Assembly (NCBI GenBank): GCA_002470165.1
Contig: DKNF01000208.1
Coordinates: forward strand, 1 to 6,188
Reading direction: 5' to 3'
DNA length: 6,188 bases
DNA from: Betaproteobacteria bacterium UBA7395
GTDB lineage: Bacteria > Pseudomonadota > Gammaproteobacteria > Burkholderiales > Rhodocyclaceae
This document shows, piece by piece, positions 4,239 to 6,188 of the stretch. The notes beneath the pieces were generated by a model, which was not told the origin of the DNA, ran no database searches, and saw only the letters and a program-made list of their open reading frames with translations. The position numbers and the translations under genes are program-made. Position 1 is the first letter of the stretch. The number at the start of each line of letters is the position of its first letter.

Positions 4239-5507
4239 ATGCCTGATTTTCCCTATCATGTCGCCGGCGGCAGCTTTACACCGAGCCGCCGCCCGCTGGC
4301 CTTGTTCGAGTCAATGATCAACGCTGCACCGCAGTTGCCGCAAGACGCCCCGACCAGCTCCCGACGCCGCAAGCTCTGGGAAATCGCCCACAAGTTTCAC
4401 TGCCCGGTGATCGGCACCTGTTTCGATGTCGCCGAATTGCGCAGCCTGATGAAAAAGGTGATGCATTTCCCCGCGGATACCACCGATTTCGTCCTGCACA
4501 CCACGGCCGTTGGCAATTGCGAGATCCGCAGCAAACTCGCCGAAGTGCTGCACAAGCAACTGGAAAAGCGCTATCACGCCACCATTCGTCGCTTTGCCGG
4601 CGCCAAGGACAGCGACGCGCTGCGCAAGCTGTGGCGCGAAGCCACCGCCATCGGCAGCGAAATTCCGGCCGCCCTGTGGGCCACCTGGACTCACCCGGCC
4701 TGCGACTCGACGCTGGAGCACGAGGTCTATGGCGACATCCACATGATCCAGCATCAGGTCGGCACCGGCACCCGAGCCGATCTGAAGACCTTGAAGTCGC
4801 TGCAGGCCGAAAACCGGCAACTCAAGCAGCAACTGGAAAAAGCCCGCCAGGAAAACGAATCGCTGCGCCAGGAAAAATCGATCGAGACCCAGGCACTGGG
4901 CCAGCGCGTCATCGACCTGCGCGCCGAACTGGCCGGGCGTGAAGCACTGATCGCCAACCAGGCCGGACAACTCGATCAGCTGCGCGGCAGCCTGCCCGAC
5001 CTCAAGGACCGGCAGAGCCTGCTGCGCCGGGCCAGCGATGCCGAAGCCCGATGCACCGCCCTGACCGCCGAGGCCGAGGCGCGCGAAACCGAGGTCTGGC
5101 ACCTGCGTCAGCGGCTGCGTCATGCCGAGGAAACGATCAACCAGTTGCTCAGCGAAGACGACGAGGCATTGAATCTCGCCGCCACCAGCACGCCGGACAA
5201 GCTCTCCGGCAAATGTGTGTTGTGCGTTGGCGGCCGCACCGGCGCCATCGACGCCTACCGGCAGGTCGTCGAGCAATCCGGCGGGCGTTTCATGCACCAC
5301 GACGGCGGCCTCGAAGAGAGCCTGCACCGCATCGACAGCGTGCTGTCCGCTGCCGATCTGGTGATCTGTCAGGCAGGCTGCATCAGCCACAACGCCTACT
5401 GGCGTGTCAAGGAACAATGCCGACGCACCGGCAAGCCCTGCCTGTTCGTCCGTAGCAGCGGCATTTCCAGCTTTGGCCGAGTGATCAGCCAGGCCACCAC
5501 CGCCTAA
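4239..5507 (+). CDS. DUF2325 domain protein with coiled coil and Cys/His-rich N-terminal region
   Basis: This 422-residue cytoplasmic protein has three parts. The N-terminal helical region (about 40-175) holds conserved-looking Cys/His clusters: HKFHCPVIGTC (H51, H54, C55, C61), THPAC (H152, C155) and HEVYGDIHMIQH (H161, H168, H172). A long Glu/Gln/Arg-rich coiled coil spans about 183-305. The C-terminal DUF2325 domain (about 324-416) has CVLCVGGRTGAIDAY, GGRFMHHDGGLEES, ADLVICQAGCISHNAYW and KPCLFVRSSGISS. DUF2325 has no established biochemical function. The layout suggests a metal- or redox-responsive cytoplasmic protein, which is inference. AAGGA (4226-4230) lies eight bases before the ATG at 4239; the in-frame TTG at 4221 has no comparable site. 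It is the last gene of the Fur-linked unit 2. Confidence 0.9.
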   Translation: MPDFPYHVAGGSFTPSRRPLALFESMINAAPQLPQDAPTSSRRRKLWEIAHKFHCPVIGTCFDVAELRSLMKKVMHFPADTTDFVLHTTAVGNCEIRSKLAEVLHKQLEKRYHATIRRFAGAKDSDALRKLWREATAIGSEIPAALWATWTHPACDSTLEHEVYGDIHMIQHQVGTGTRADLKTLKSLQAENRQLKQQLEKARQENESLRQEKSIETQALGQRVIDLRAELAGREALIANQAGQLDQLRGSLPDLKDRQSLLRRASDAEARCTALTAEAEARETEVWHLRQRLRHAEETINQLLSEDDEALNLAATSTPDKLSGKCVLCVGGRTGAIDAYRQVVEQSGGRFMHHDGGLEESLHRIDSVLSAADLVICQAGCISHNAYWRVKEQCRRTGKPCLFVRSSGISSFGRVISQATTA

Positions 5508-5524
5508 CGAACACCAATGCGAAT

Positions 5525-5543
5525 ATTATTGACAATCGTTCTC
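5525..5543. promoter_or_regulatory. Fur-box-like operator 3
   Basis: ATTATTGACAATCGTTCTC matches the 19-base Fur consensus at 13 positions by hand alignment. It covers the -35 and part of the spacer of the promoter for the second hemP, and resembles operator 1 in the ATTATT...AAT...TTCTC arrangement. Confidence 0.75.
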
Positions 5544-5556
5544 GTTTAGTTACAAT
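5529..5556 (+). promoter_or_regulatory. Sigma70 promoter of unit 3 (hemP-tonB)
   Basis: A perfect TTGACA (5529-5534) is followed after 16 bases by TACAAT (5551-5556). The predicted start at about 5562-5564 gives a short leader of about 23 bases before the ATG at 5586. This rules out the in-frame TTG at 5556 as the hemP start, because it would lie within the -10 and upstream of the transcript. Confidence 0.75.
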
Positions 5557-5585
5557 TGGAGACATTCAAGTTACATACAAAACAC

Positions 5586-5765
5586 ATGAACACCCCGCCG
5601 AAACCCGCCCCGGATTCCAGCACCCCGCCAGCAAGCAACACCTCCCTGCCACGCGTGGATAGCGGGCAGATTCTGCAAGGTGCCAACACCGTCGAAATCG
5701 AACACGCAGGCCAGCGTTATCTGTTGCGCGTCACCCGCGAAAACAAGCTGATCCTGACCAAATAG
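5586..5765 (+). CDS. hemP: Hemin uptake protein HemP (second copy)
   Basis: This 59-residue protein has a Pro/Ser-rich, probably disordered N-terminus (residues 1-22) followed by the HemP domain: ILQGANTVEIEHAGQRYLLRVTRENKLILTK at about 29-59, given here as its key parts ILQG, IEHAG, YLLRVTR and KLILTK. It is the common short form of HemP/HmuP, small cytoplasmic proteins associated with heme acquisition; some act as regulators of the heme receptor gene. Unlike the first HemP of the window it has no cysteine. The start was set by the promoter (transcript begins near 5563); the ribosome site is weak, since GGAG at 5558-5561 is too far and partly upstream of the predicted transcript. It precedes tonB by 102 bases, the usual hemP/TonB-system context in betaproteobacteria. 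Confidence 0.9.
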   Translation: MNTPPKPAPDSSTPPASNTSLPRVDSGQILQGANTVEIEHAGQRYLLRVTRENKLILTK

Positions 5766-5867
5766 CTTTTCTCTCCGTTGTAAGACCTTTCCCGTAGCCA
5801 GCGCGCCTCCCGGCCAGCAAGCCAAGGGTTTTTTCCTGGCGGGCGCGGAACCAACCGAACAAACGCC

Positions 5868-6188
5868 ATGAGTTACGCCTTATCCCCCCCATCGACCAGT
5901 CGCCGCAGCAGCCTGCTGGGCGTCGTCATCGGCCTCCACGCCGGCGCCCTGTTGCTGGCCCTGGCCGCCAAGACCGTGGCGCCGCAGATCATGGAAATGC
6001 CACTGATCGTCGACCTGCTGCCGGCACCGCAAATCGAAGCCCCGCCCGAGGCCAAGCCCCTGCCGATGGCCAAGCCCGAACCCGTGGTGCGCAAACCCCT
6101 GCCTCAACCCAAAGCGCCAACGCCGGCCCTCGAAACCACCGCCAGCACGGCGCCGGTCGAGAACGCCCCGGTCGCCCCGCCGCAGCTC
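5868..6188 (+). CDS. tonB: TonB energy-transducing protein (N-terminal part, runs off the right edge)
   Basis: TonB links the ExbBD motor in the inner membrane to TonB-dependent outer-membrane receptors for siderophores, heme and B12. The 107 visible residues show a short cytoplasmic tail, one membrane anchor at about 16-36 (LLGVVIGLHAGALLLALAA), then MPLIVDLLPAP and a Pro/Lys/Ala-rich periplasmic spacer from about 55 onward (PPEAKPLPMAKPEP, KPLPQPKAP). His24 in the anchor corresponds in position to the functionally important His20 of E. coli TonB; the nearby Ser16 equivalent is Val. The C-terminal receptor-binding domain lies outside the window. The ATG at 5868 is the only in-frame start after the preceding gene; its ribosome site is poor (GGAA at 5847-5850 is 17 bases away). 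It is probably cotranscribed with hemP, and exbB and exbD may follow. Confidence 0.9.
   Translation, partial: MSYALSPPSTSRRSSLLGVVIGLHAGALLLALAAKTVAPQIMEMPLIVDLLPAPQIEAPPEAKPLPMAKPEPVVRKPLPQPKAPTPALETTASTAPVENAPVAPPQL

Noticed and set aside
3627..4259. Minus-strand open frame (210 codons) opposite the 68-aa and coiled-coil genes
   Set aside because: It has no recognisable motif and spans two well-supported plus-strand genes and their ribosome sites.
4311..5417. Long minus-strand open frame (368 codons) opposite the DUF2325 gene
   Set aside because: It is a shadow of a high-GC gene: low-complexity Gly/Ala/Gln/Val composition, no family motif, no ribosome site, while the plus strand has clear DUF2325 motifs.
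5556..5585. TTG start extending the second HemP by ten residues
   Set aside because: The TTG overlaps the -10 hexamer TACAAT and would lie upstream of the predicted transcript start.
5802..5847. Possible terminator or attenuator hairpin between hemP and tonB
   Set aside because: The arms pair only with bulges and the T6 run (5829-5834) falls in the loop rather than after the stem, so it is not a credible terminator.
1..6188. CRISPR arrays, tRNA or rRNA genes, insertion sequences, attachment sites
   Set aside because: No spaced direct repeats, tRNA-like cloverleaf, transposase motifs or flanking inverted repeats were seen by eye.

Overview
The window looks like a high-GC chromosome segment from a betaproteobacterium, most likely Rhodocyclales (Dechloromonas/Azospira/Thauera-like). 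This rests on GC-rich codon use, a cobalamin riboswitch, the DUF2325, HemP and TonB families, and Fur-type AT-rich promoters. The assignment is inferred from gene content and codon style; no search was run. The window is a metal and corrinoid uptake region built as two divergent halves.

Left half (minus strand, about 1-2036): a classic cobalamin riboswitch precedes a tightly overlapping operon. In transcription order it encodes a secreted His-rich ZrgA/DUF2796 metal-binding protein, a MotA/TolQ/ExbB-type proton-channel subunit, a DUF2149 membrane protein with an ExbD-like transmembrane Asp, and the start of a CobN-like protein that carries a signal peptide and runs off the left edge. All three gene junctions overlap by 1-4 bases, which suggests translational coupling. 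The set reads as a B12-repressed envelope machine for cobalt or corrinoid acquisition, powered by its own ExbBD-like motor.

Right half (plus strand, about 2069-6188): three successive transcription units each begin with a sigma70-like promoter overlapped by a Fur-box-like sequence. Unit 1 encodes an 88-aa unknown protein with a Cys/His-rich tail, a ribosomal protein S4 paralogue, and a HemP-family protein with a twin CX3C motif, and ends in two strong hairpins. Unit 2 encodes a 24-residue hydrophobic peptide, a 68-aa unknown, a 141-aa coiled-coil protein and a 422-aa DUF2325 protein with a Cys/His-rich N-terminal region and a long coiled coil. Unit 3 encodes a second, cysteine-free HemP and then the start of tonB, which runs off the right edge.

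The genes therefore combine a canonical Fur/TonB iron (probably heme or siderophore) uptake system with several little-described Fur-linked accessory genes and a separate B12-riboswitch-controlled system. The least explained parts are the S4 paralogue inside an iron-responsive unit, the twin-CX3C HemP, the 24-aa peptide, the coiled-coil/DUF2325 pair, and the secreted CobN with its private motor.
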